From the NCBI RefSeq assembly GCF_000972845.2, contig NC_040016.1, forward strand, positions 15,600,967 to 15,664,966: DNA of 64,000 nucleotides, read 5' to 3'. Shown here in pieces: positions 50,567 to 62,643 of the stretch. The notes beneath the pieces were generated by a model that saw nothing but the letters and a program-made list of their open reading frames with translations, was not told the origin of the DNA and did not search any database. The stretch is from Larimichthys crocea (Eukaryota; Chordata; Actinopteri; Sciaenidae). The position numbers were made by a program, and so were the translations under genes. Each line of letters starts with the position of its first letter. Positions within the stretch are counted from its first letter, which is position 1.

Positions 50567-53500
50567 GTGAGTAGCATTACGTGGACTGAACCATTTCATG
50601 GGGACCCCTGTAACACCAGAAAGCTAACATTTATGGAGTCAGAGAATATATTCAGTAATGGTTACAAATGTTTCGGACAATTTAAGCTTCTAATAACAGT
50701 AAAGATAATTTGATGGCTCAGAGGAAAAAGGTTTGGACTTAAACCAAAGCCCTTTTAGGTTGCAGTGTGATTTCAGCTATGCTGTCTTTTACCAGAGCGG
50801 TGTTTTCTATCTGAGATACCCAGGAGGACACAAGGGCAAATTATTACCCCTCACATTTACACAAACACTGAACAGATAACATACAACTGAAAGTTGTAAT
50901 TTAGGAAAGAAAAAAAGATTATGGAGCATGTGAGAGATTGGACACATTTGACTTGATTTTTTGGATATTGCAAAAACAGCTTTTCAAAAAGTGCTTCCTA
51001 ATCCGAAACAGATTACAACCTTATAAGGTAAATGTAATTTCCAAGGCGAAGGGGCTAAGTGGGGGAACAGAGCAATTCTTCAGTCATTGCCATGTCAGCT
51101 CTGATGCATGGTGAAAGGGATTGTGGGTAAATCCATCAGCATCATATCTACCTCGACAGTATGCATCGGTCAATCTGTCAAGCCTTCAAACATGAATACG
51201 TGCTGATTACTCCCTCAGCTCCACACAGAACTGCTTCTCCACAAATTAGCATCTCCAAACCATAATTGCATTCATGAGAACTGCAGGAAATAGAGCAGGT
51301 TTGCATCACAACAAATGATATATGTAAAATGTATGTGTGAAACATAATGTACGCTATAGGCTGCAATAAGAAAAGACACTTTGAATAGCCTCAGATGGCA
51401 AGAAAAACTTAAATAAGTGGAGCTCAAAGTAATGTTTTTTTAGCTCCTATTCAGTGACCAAATTGTAAATACCATAATAAGAGGTTCACTTGAGAGAGTG
51501 CTTTTAACATTTATGTTAGTGTTTGATGTTTCACTCATGCTTGCTTTTAAAATATGAACAGATGTGAGTATTTTTATTGACTGCAGATCGCAGTAAAAAA
51601 TCTGTTGCATAAAGAAAAAGCACATATGGTCAACTATATTAATATATGCACAGTTTTTTGTGTTCAGGGTTTGAAGGTCAGAATTGCATAGCTTCATAAC
51701 TGACTTGACATTGACTGACACATCATAAACAGACACAGAAATCGCTACACTCAGCTATGACTTTCTGGTAACATAATAGATTGTGCAGACGGTTTATAGT
51801 GTCGTACACGTGTTCAGAAAAGACAAGTCAGCAGCGTGCTTTGTGTATGTTAATGAAAAGGGTGTCTATTATATGCAGTATGCCTTTAAAATATACAGAT
51901 ACACATCTAGGTCAAGCATAATATATTATAATGTTCATCATAAACAGAAGAGAAAAGGATAAAGAAAAGTCAGTATATAACCAAAGTAAGGCTTGATAAA
52001 GATCGGAAACATAAACTCGCTATATATTATATGTAATGTTGGAATATTCCCCCTAGGTATTGGATTCATGTGTCATTTATCTTCATATTCATTTCACATT
52101 TTGGTCATGACCTTTGCTGTGGAGACAGTGGTTGATTGGCCAGTATTTCTCTCAGCAGTCAGGATATTTGTTACTGCTACAGCGGGCCACACTTTGTGGT
52201 TTAATAGATTGAATTCTGTAGGTTGTGCGATAAAAATGCATGAGATATGAATCTTCTTTTTTCTTAAATGACACATGATGAACATGCGATCAAAACAAAT
52301 ATTCTACAAATGTTTGTAACAGCTGCGATTGCGGTTCTGATAAGCAAGCCTGGTGTTTTAAAGTGTCTTTTGGTTTTGAAAGTGGAGACGCAAAGATAGG
52401 AAGTGCAACACATGTTGCAACTGTGATATACTGTACAAATTGAGTTTATATTCAGGGTGATTAAGAAGCAAATAAATCACCAGAAACCTAAAAAAAAAAA
52501 AAAAGAAGAATTGACTGCACTTAAAATTACAGCACTGAATTTTAAATAGCTTTTAACTAGGTGATCAGGGATCTTTAAAAAAAAATCTTCTAACCTCCAA
52601 AAACTTCAATATTTCTAACTGGCTCCTTGAACCTATAGGAGATCTTTTCAGTGTTCTGCTTTAACTTCACTGCAAAAAGACAGCATATAAAGCAAACTCA
52701 GAAATTTCTAAATCAAATAGCCTGCCTGGCAAAACTACCAAACCGTAGCAGAGGTTCATTTGTGCTGAGAACCGAGTGTCTATTAAATTGGTGCCTCACC
52801 TTGACACAGTCTGCTGAGCAGAGTAATTAAGCAAACTCTGCAGTTCAAACATGAGATGCTATCATAATGAATACCTCACTTGACGTGGATAGATAAATAA
52901 CAAGGGTTAATTCTAATTTTAGACTGTTTCGTGTGCTGAAAGATACAGTGTTTGAGTGTTTTATGTAGATAGAAAGGGATTTTGCTGCGGCTGCTGTTGA
53001 TGTTGTGTGTGTGTGTCTATGTGTTTCTGTGTCCTCACTATAAACAATATCTCTGCTGTTGAAATGGATCCACTACATCTGGAGGTCAGGCCTTATATTC
53101 AATCTTGAGCACATTGAAAAAAAAAATCCATTAGGGTTCATCTTTCCTGCATCAGCCATTCTATTGTGGTGCTGCAGTGAGATCTGTTTTCATCAGGCAG
53201 ATTCAATACGTGAGCTGGGCAATGAAAAGAGTGCAATAGAGTTGGATGAAGAGAGGAGGGGGGGGTGGGATGCGATGTAGGGAAGGGGGGGGGGGGGCAT
53301 TGTGGGGAGGAAAGAAATTGCAAAGAGGAAAGAGGTAACTCTTATTCAAAATGAGCATATACCTCCAGTTTTCTGTACCTCCTGGATTTCATTATTAGAT
53401 ATTTTAGAGATAATTCAGTTGAGTGAAATAAGGATATTCTGTCTTGACAAAAGGCTGAGAGCCTCTGGTTTTTAAATGTGTGCCTACGTGATTCAAGTAT

Positions 53501-53751
53501 GAGGACATTTGAAAGTACTCCATTGCAGGTGCAACAATATAAACATAAAATAAATAGGGCGATTATATAACAAAAAGGATTTAGAGCAGTATTACAGCAG
53601 CAGTTGATCATAGTCAGGGAGCTGCTACACAGAATAGATAGTGTTTCTTTTGTGGTGGTAGGGTGAACTGTAGGATTAAATGGTGTTTAGATTTGGATCT
53701 TTAGGTGGGTGCGGATTCTCCTGACCAATGACAACTATCAAGATTTTCATT

Positions 53752-54062
53752 TAAAAGGTCAATTGTGTAAGATTGAGGGTGCTCTGTTTACAGATTATGT
53801 CAGAAATGGAAAATAATATGAATTACAATTTAACAGTGCATAATCTCCTGAAAATAAGAATCATTATGTGTTGTTACCTTTCAAATGAGCATTTTATATC
53901 TTATCCGACAGAGTCTGCAGTGTTGAACCACCATAGTAGTCCAGACAAAATAAGCACTTGCTATAGATTGCTCTAGATTTTACGTATTTTGCAGTTTCGT
54001 CTTCACGCTAGGAAAGAAAGGGCGAGGCAATCAGCGATTACACCGCTAGATGCCGCTAAATC
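53752..54062 (-). mobile_element. MITE-like repeat, family B, left copy (minus orientation)
   Basis: Read on the minus strand it starts CTAGGATTTAGCGGCATCTA then GCGGTG, continues ATGATTCTTATTTTCAGGAG and TTATTTTCCATTTCTGACAT, and ends CTTACACAATTGACCTTTT. This matches in order a percomorph repeat I remember, which starts near GTGTAGGATTTAGTGGCATC and ends ACACTGGACCTTTAA. It faces away from the second copy at 54290-54522. Confidence 0.7.
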
Positions 54063-54289
54063 CTAGTGGCCAGAAGAGAGAATATAAAGAAATAACCTCG
54101 TATATTTCTGTGTTTTTTTTTCTTGTTATCTATATACCCCAACAATGTGTTCGTCTGTCTTAAATACGTCTGGCTTCACTTCCTTTCTGTGGTTTTCCAA
54201 CCCAAGACCTTTTGTTCCCATTGAAGCCATAAATATAAATAAACTGGATACAAACATGCTGTTCATTTTTTAAAAAGCCTTAGTAATTT

Positions 54290-54357
54290 CCTGCTGGGTA
54301 CTGTAGTCGTTTGCAAACACGGCGATGCAACATGGACGACTCCATCTGAAAGGGCTT

Positions 54358-54397
<40 letters not shown>

Positions 54398-54522
54398 GAT
54401 ATAAAGGGCTCATTGTAAGGTAACAAGGAAAGCAAGATTCTTATTTTGGGATGATAAAAACCTACTTATGAGTATTATATTCCATTTTTACTAATAAGTC
54501 ATTCACACTGGACCTTTAAAGG
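54290..54522 (+). mobile_element. MITE-like repeat, family B, right copy (plus orientation)
   Basis: It reads GGCGATGCAACATGGACGAC, then after a CT tract GATATAAAGGGCTCATTGTA and AGGTAAC, AAGATTCTTATTTTGGGATG, TTATATTCCATTTTTACTAA, and ends CACACTGGACCTTTAAAG. These are the same landmarks as the left copy, in the opposite orientation. A CT microsatellite (54359-54393) lies inside it. The left part of the element is missing or unrecognisable. Confidence 0.7.
54359..54394. repeat. (CT)n microsatellite inside a family B repeat
   Basis: About 18 CT units between GGGCTTG and GTTGATATAAAGGGCTC, in a place where the family B sequence I remember is short and CT-containing. This suggests expansion of an internal seed. 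Confidence 0.95.
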
Positions 54523-56712
54523 CAGTGTCGATCAACAGGAACAAGAGGAGTTGATGGACACTAACTTTCCAACCAGTGGGAGAAGGGGTGACTTTTAAGG
54601 TTTTTTTTGTGCACTTTTGCTGATTCTGAAAACCTGAAAGACATAATTAACTGTACTCTCCTAATTTTGTAAAGAGGCCATTTTCAATTCATATGTTTTT
54701 TTTTTGTTGTGTTTTTTTTGCTGATCCTTATTATGTTGCGGTCTGAAGCCCCTCCTGGCCAAACCTGATATCTTTCAGAGAGCTCTTTTCTCTGATGCTC
54801 TGATGCACTTGGCAGGGCCTCTCTCTCTCTCTCTCTCTTTCTCTCTCTGCCTCTCTCTGTTAATGCCCCCGCTGTCATAGCATCTACAAGTTCCAAAACA
54901 CATTAGACATTTAATAGCCATGCTCAGGTTGCATTGATCTTATCAATACAGCCCAGAAAGATACACATCTCTACTGCTGCTAGTGAATAATTTCTGGACT
55001 CACAAGTGAAGTGGCCTTGTTGTTCTCAGTTGTGTCTTTATTCACACAAAAACTTGCCTAAAGCTAAATTATTTTATTACTGGATGGAAAGATATATTTA
55101 CACAACCTTTACACGTATGCTGTGACGACTCCATCTGCAATCTATTTGAACAGAAAGGCTCCATATTGAATTATGGTATATTTAAAATGCTCTTCAAATT
55201 CATATGACCTATGCCTGCAACTGGAATAAATTATCTTTGATTAAGTTTTTTTTTTTTTTTCTCATGTTCCAATGATGCATGCAGTATTAGCCATCATCAA
55301 ACTGGCTCGAGTGTGATGTTTTGAATATGTAACAGATGATGAATGTATAATCAACCAGGGGGATGTTGTGCGTAACAGCTAGGTATTAGGAAAGAAGCTA
55401 TATGCAGACGCAGCCTTAGCTTCTTCAAACTCCCAGGTATTATCTCATTTGTTATTTTCTAGAATACACGATGCGAATCTGTCTGAATGAGGGTCAGTTC
55501 ATTTGTAATGAGGGTTGTGGCACCCTAAAGATCTGCCGGCTGCATTCATATTCAAATTCATACTCTAATTTCCTTTGTTAGCAACATTTAAATGTAAGAA
55601 TTTCCTCACAAGCTCTTTATCTTCGGTGTTTGAGGTTAATTATCAAGTGTTAATCCCACCCTGATTGTCATGTTAAATTGCTCGGTTGCCTGTGTTTTCT
55701 TTTCTTTCTTTACTTTTACTCGCAAGGTATTAAGTGCTCCTGGCAGGTGCTAGCTCTCCAAGACTGTGTGAATGAAATATGAGCTGCAATGTCAACTGAA
55801 CTTGTCACAGACAAGCTGGGATGAATTAATGATAAGAGAGCAGAGGTGTGTTTTAATGTGTTCTCTCTCTGATGGAGGGTCTCAGCAAACGTATTATCAC
55901 ATACTGTACACCTGCTGGTTTTTGTATAAACATGGAACAGAGAAAAGGATGGATTAGAGATACAGAGACACGTTTATAGAGACAATCTTGGCCTCTTAAT
56001 TCTAAGTCTGAAAAATGAATAGTGCTGCATGTCACCTGGACTGTTATCTAGTGACTTCTTTGAAATATTGCAATTAAATGTGTTTAGACTTTTCCAATAT
56101 GGACTTTAAATTTGTCTTACCTTTGCCTTTAAAGACTCTCTGCTCTTCGAGGCTTTGCCTTATTCTATACTTTTTATTCAGATGAAGAAAACCTATTTCT
56201 CCTTTGAAAGACCTTCATTTTCAGTCATTTTTTAAAGGGATTAGAGCGTCTGCGGAGAATGATGGAAAGTCTGTCGCTTTTCACCACAGTTCAACAAGCT
56301 CAGTGATAGAATGGGACTTGTATTAGTTATTCCAATGTTGATTCAGGCGTAGATGATTTTGAATGATCAATGCCTCCAGGAGAACAAAAATATAACTTGC
56401 TTGTTTGATGGCCTCTTGAAATGCAACAAAAAAAAAAGAGGGTGGTTGTTTAAACTGCTTTCCCTTTTTTTTTTCACTTTTTTTGTGATTATTTATTTTC
56501 AAATTGTCCCTTAGGCTAATGCTCCATTTGGCATTTCACACCTCCCTCTCCCATAAATGAACCATCACAGCCATAAATCACTGGACAAACAGAGACTTGT
56601 GCAAACCCTGAAAGGTTCAGAGATTTATGTAACACATTCATGTTTTCCACTTCCTCATTTTAGTACTCCGCTGGTAAAGCCTAGCTAATAAAAGGTCCTA
56701 TTAATATTTCCT

Positions 56713-56725
56713 GTTGCTTAGCAAC
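56713..56725. promoter_or_regulatory. RFX X-box-like palindrome
   Basis: GTTGCTTAGCAAC is a perfect inverted repeat of GTTGCT around a single T and matches the X-box plan with a 1-bp spacer. It lies in AT-rich, repeat-poor intronic sequence. Confidence 0.4.
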
Positions 56726-57323
56726 GGCAGGCAGCAAGTAATAGCATTCTGTGGAAAAATAGATGACCGATAAGGAAAAATTCAATTCTTTTCTCATCTC
56801 CAGGGAGAAAGTGCCTTATTTCTCTGGCAATGTGATATGAAACTGTAGTTGTATATTAAGAAATATCTTAAAAGAAATATAGGTTATTTTCCAATTTCAT
56901 CATTTTGGAGGGATTTTTATTGCAGGCTTGGATGGCAGCTCATCTATTTTCTCCACCCTGATAAAGTCAATTAACGGATTAAGCTAATCAGAGGATAAGG
57001 TGCCAACCTAATTTCTTCCTTTTTAATCAGAAATTCTAAAGAGATGGTGTTAAATAACACACACACTGAACTTTAAAAGGATCAGCTCTGTGAGACAAAT
57101 TGCATTTCATTTATATTGCAGGTGTAATTTAAACTTGTTTTGTACAAACACAGGTCAGGTTCTACAGTAAGGAGTGTTACGCAAAATCTCTTCTAATATC
57201 GCAGCTTATCAGTGTGATTCCAGGTAATGGAAGAGGATCTCTACAGTGACAAATTTCAATTTAGATAATTCATCACATCGTATTTCAGGAACAAATGAGC
57301 AAAAGATGCGTTATCACACACAT

Positions 57324-57347
57324 GTTGTTGTCGTCGTCGTCGTCGTC
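57324..57347. repeat. (GTC)n trinucleotide repeat
   Basis: GTTGTTGTC followed by five further GTC units. Short, CpG-containing and intronic. Confidence 0.9.
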
Positions 57348-58449
57348 CTCCATACTGTAGATGTGATCAACAGTGGCATTCAAGCTAAGAACAGAAGCTA
57401 AAAAAAACAAAGCCAGATTCAGCTGCAGCAGATAGCCGGTGTTATGAAGCAGATACATAGATAAGGGATTTCATATTACACTTAGCCACGGGCTCCTGCT
57501 GAGATTTATCATGCCATGAAATCATGTCCATATTGCACTGTGCCCTATCTCAACCATCCATCAGCTCATTGTGTTTTCACCACCAGGAATATTTTGCCCT
57601 GGTGGCGGTGGAGAGCCGTCCCATGTCATCTCACTCAGGGATGTCTCCCCTGCTGTGCCACCAGCCACCAGTTCGACACAACACTGCCACTCTGTCTGCT
57701 AAGAGTGCACAAGAGTGGCTCGAGTGATTAAAAGACTCATCATGTAGATCATCGTGTGCCATGTTACTGTAATCCAAGACCGAGAGGCGCAAACTACAGG
57801 CAGACTTCATTTGATAACACTCAATCTTCGATGGTTGCAAATAGGAAAAAATGTCTCCAGAAATTCTTAGATGATTGTCAGAGTTTGTATTAGAAATCTC
57901 ACCAAAGTAAGCTTAAATATGCATTTATTTGAGTCTGTTTTGATTATTAAAAACAGATAAACATTGAAAAAATGACAAATACAGTCAAATACAATTTGAT
58001 TTCTACTGTGATTTGTTCCCAAAAAGTCTTCACCAGAACTACCATTCATCCACTGATCTATGTTTTTTGGATTAAATCTGGGTGAAAACCTTTGTGGTAA
58101 TCGTCAAAACAACACCTTATAATTCTCTCAAAGGTTGAGGCAGTGAACTGCGTGGATGTGTATACCACAACAAAAGCAGTGAGTTAAGTTGTTTGGTAAT
58201 TCATTATAATATTTGTTAGAGTTTAAAGCTGGAAGATAAGGTAAAGATGGCTTCTGTCAGAAATGTGTGAAATTTCTCTGTGAGATTATTTCACACATGC
58301 AAATCACCTTGCCATGACCTCTTCTTGTTTGGCACGTACAGTACAATACTGTATGCACCTGCTTTTCATTTGTGTGCTCTTTCTTGTTTTTGTGTTCATT
58401 ATTTCTGCATCTACGTTCATTTTTTTGTTGTTGTGTGAGCGTGGGCACG

Positions 58450-58451
<2 letters not shown>

Positions 58452-58489
<38 letters not shown>
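58452..58489. repeat. (CA)n microsatellite
   Basis: About 19 CA units. Confidence 0.97.
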
Positions 58490-58491
<2 letters not shown>

Positions 58492-58659
58492 GTGTGTTTG
58501 ACACGGCAGTCAGGGGTCTCATTAGTGGGAGCAGAGGAGCCTTGCCTTCTGCTGTCAAGAGTGTGTGTCCCTACCGCTCCTCACAACCGTCTCCTACATG
58601 TCATGTCAGGCGAGGCTCTGATTCTCTGACGCTGTGCTTTGTGAGGTGAGCTCAGAGAC

Positions 58660-58812
58660 ACGCCCGGGCTGAGAGGGAGCGAGACAGGGGGAGAAAGAGA
58701 CAGTGAGAGAGAACAAGAGAGAGAATATGAAAAAGACTCAGGAACAAGAGAGAGGACTAGGAGGGGGGGAAAGGAGAGAAAAATAGAGAGGAAGAGAGAG
58801 GGAGAAAATAAA
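58660..58812. repeat. GA-rich purine tract
   Basis: An imperfect GAGAGA/GGGAGA block of about 150 bp, 170 bp downstream of the CA repeat. Confidence 0.9.
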
Positions 58813-61800
58813 AGCAAAGGAGGTTCTGACATTAGCAGTAATGAGGAACATGGAGGATGGTGCCGAGGGGGACATCATGACATTACTATCTGCAAATCAA
58901 CCACTGCCTTGTTGCTGCCATGCAGTCACTCTGCGAGGCGTTCAGGGTGCTACAGTACTTTTCAAACAAACAGTTAATCAAAACCAGGGATATCAGCTTC
59001 TTTGTACAAACGCTTCCAGCTTTTAGGTTTAATATTAATGATATTAATAATAGCAACAGACATAAAGTACTCCACACAAAGGAAAAAAACAATAACCAAA
59101 CAAAGGCTTGTAAAGAAGTACATCATAAACCCTTTTACTTTTGATTTGTTTGTTTTGTGTATGTGTGTTTATTTTATCATTTATCCATGTGGCACAACTT
59201 ACTAGTCGCTCCTACTTTTTTATGAAAATATGAAATTGGCATGATCTCTGTTTGGCTTTGAGAGATAAAATGGCAAAGTCAATTTCAACAGTGTGCCTAC
59301 ATAAGACGTTCTTGGAATAAATTGCTTCGTCTGTCCTTTAAAGTTTGTGTCGAAACTCATAATTATTTCCTCATGCTGCTAGTTTGTGAGGTATTGCAGT
59401 TTTTCTGCCAGATTAATTACTTGATCACAGTTCAGCGCAGGAGGTGCAAGAGCAAGCATTTTATACTTTTGACTAGCATGTAATTGGAACGATTGAAAGT
59501 GACCTTATAGTGTCTTGTTTTGACAACATGGAGCGACTGCCAAGCTCATAAATAAAATGAGGTTTTCATAGTGTTTTGCTAAATACAGTCGGCTGTTATA
59601 CACCTGGATCGTAGCATCATATTACATTTGTATCAAGGTCTCCTTGTAAATAATATTTTACAAGTAATCTTGACTACTTTTGAAACACATCCAATTAAGC
59701 CTCAGCAAATTCTTAAACCACTTGTGTTTCTTTTTCTCAAACATCCCAGCATCTGCTGCCCATCACATCTCCTTACTCTGCATCTGTCTGATGTCACAAG
59801 AAGGCAGAAGGAGCGTTTTGCCTTTGCTTTCCTACTTAAGTAGCGTATGATTCATAAATCCACTCTCTTAATAAATCTCCTCAGCTTGTGTAAATGACCC
59901 TCCTGGGTGTATATAAGCTTGATAAACCGAAGACATGGATGAAGGGAGAGAGAAGAGAGGGAGAAAGTGAGGAGCGGTAAGGAGGAAGGGAGGCTCCAAG
60001 GCTCTTTGAGGAACAGAGTTGTTAGTGCTTTGCCCTCAGGGTGAATGAGAAGTAGCTTTGAGGGCTGTGAGGCCCAGGGTTGGCTCCCCCACCTAAAGGC
60101 GTGTTTACCACAGTGTTGCGCGGCGGCTGTGCTTTTGAAGGATCAGTCTTGAACGCGCCTCTAATTAAAGCTGTCATGGCTGGGTGCCTGCAGGGATAAT
60201 GTTCTATTATTATAGTCATTTGTTTCAATTAAACGCTGGGTGATTTTACAATAGCAGCCGTGAACCTGTGTGAGTGAGCCATCACTCTGAACAAGATGGC
60301 TCCAGTCAAGCAGGAGGTGAGGAGAGGAAAGTCTCGGGACTCACAGAGGCATTGATCACTGTATATTCATGCAGAGCAGGGTGGGACGGGATAGAGAGAG
60401 GGTGTGAAAGTCTGATAGTGCCGATAAAAGCAGTTCGGCAGGTGATGTTTCTTACTAAAAAGTTAACACTGTGCGGGGAAACAATTCATTTTTCATTTAC
60501 ATTTTGAAGTAAGTGAACTAAAAGTGCATTGACTCGGCTCTACAGAAGGCACTTAATTAAAAAGTGACACACCCTGAGGATTTATTTTGATGGTTATTTT
60601 TTAGATGATGATAATAAGTTGAAACATGACCGTAACATTTATTGATTCTTTCACAGAGACTGGTTTATTATGATGCCAAGGCAATAAAAGCTTGCATAGC
60701 AATCAACTCGCTTATTTAAATGATGAAACAGATGCCACTCTGGTATAATCATCATAAGGACGGAGCAAGGTTAGCTGTAGTACTCTCAGCTGGTGTGAAT
60801 CTCTCCTCTTTCTCCTTGTAGCTGTATAGGGCTCTCTTCTCCCCTTCTCTCATCTCTGTGCTGGTGGTCAAATCCCCTTAGCTAAATCAAATGGTGCAGG
60901 CAATTGGAGCGGCCGTGAAACCATTTCAAAGGTAAGGTCAGCAGGAGCAGGGGAACAATGGCTTTGTGATATTCCATCTCGCACACAATGTGCTACACAT
61001 AATTGGAAAGCCTTTGTTATTTGACTCCTATTTGACTATGATGTACAAGATGTGAATACAAACACGACAGGCGTAACGATGGCAGAGGAGCACGTTCACA
61101 CCGAGTTTCCTGGCTTTACATCACAGTTTAGGTCTGCCGGCTGCTCATCACCAAAAAGCAATATCTAACTGTCCTCTTGCTAACTTTGGAGATGGGTTTT
61201 AGTACTTAGGTCATGTTTTGTTTTTTTTCTTTTTCTTTTGTATGTATTTTTTTTCTCCCGACTTTTTTCCACTGTCTCTCGCTCTATTCCAGTGTCCTCT
61301 TTCCTTCCCTTTTACTTTGCCTCCCCTGTTTATGAAAAACTCTGATCTCCTGGGGCTTTACAACAAACAACTAAATTGCTGGAGGTTAAGCACAGCTATG
61401 AAAATACCCAAGAGAACTCAGAATCCAACTTCATAAATAATCTAAATATATAAATTTAGGCCACTGCATCGCTCAAGTAGTTATTGGTTTATGGTTGTGC
61501 CACAAAATACACGAGAAAAATCCGAACGATGATGCACAAAGTGTTTAGATAGTTTGCTTCCCCTTAACCTACAGCCATCTATCAGAACATATTTTTCATG
61601 TTGCATCACAGACCAAGTCATATGTCCATGAATAAAACCAGCATTATAGGCATGTCATCTAGGTCAAGAGTCCATGAAAAGTCAGTATGTGTTACATGCT
61701 AAAGGCAGAGAGCAGTGACCAACCAAATCCTGTTACTCACTGTGCACTTCCCTACCCTCTTTTGGCCAGCTATTTAGATGATACCATTAAGAATTAGCAT

Positions 61801-62629
61801 ACAGTACCTATGGCAACCGTCAACCTTTGTCAGATTCTTTCATAATATTTGTACAGCCGTCTGCCGCCCGCTTTATATAGCTCAGGCTTGATGCCGTTAT
61901 GTGATAACTTCTTGCTTTTTCTGTGTCATACAGGTGAAAGCACCAACTAAAAGCACTCAAAGGCATTTTAAAGAATGACACAGGAATGATTATTAGAAGT
62001 AAATTATCACAGTAGGAGTGTTTTCAGTAATGAGCACTAGTCCTTCAGGTGTTATACTTTATATAGTTGCTTTTAGTAACCGTAATAAGGTAATGCACAC
62101 TTTCATATTCAGGAGTCAGTTTCTTTGTGCATATATTGATGTGTCTGAATACCACAACTTTGATGAATGCAATAGTTAATTTGTTTCTGCATTTTACTGG
62201 TGACAAACAGATGCATTTGTTTGGACCAAACACTCAGCTCTAATGAAAATGAAAAATAGGCTGGATATGAATAATAGCAGATGAAATGTGTGCTTGATTT
62301 TAAAAAAAGGAATATGTAATGTAATATGACTTATATCTGTATTCAAACTCTGGTTCCAACTACAGTCACCACTGTCTCTATGATTTTTCTCCACAAGAAA
62401 AAGATGAATTTCTATGCAGCGTATTATGACACATTTACTTATATGTATGTCTGTGAAGCGTGAGTGACCCAAGGTTTGTCCTGTTTTTACTCTTACAAGG
62501 CCGACACCCAGTACCCACGGTGCCATGGTGCCTTCCCCCGGTGAACTCTTTTGCTCTGCATGTCTCCTTCTTGTTTATATTAAACATGGTGTGGCTCAGA
62601 TTAAAGGGTGACAATTTTGCCTGGAGGCT

Positions 62630-62643
62630 GTTGCTATGGAAAC
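62630..62643. promoter_or_regulatory. RFX X-box-like motif
   Basis: GTTGCTATGGAAAC matches the X-box consensus with an AT spacer except for one base of the right half-site. It is immediately followed by a CpG pair (GCG). Confidence 0.35.
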
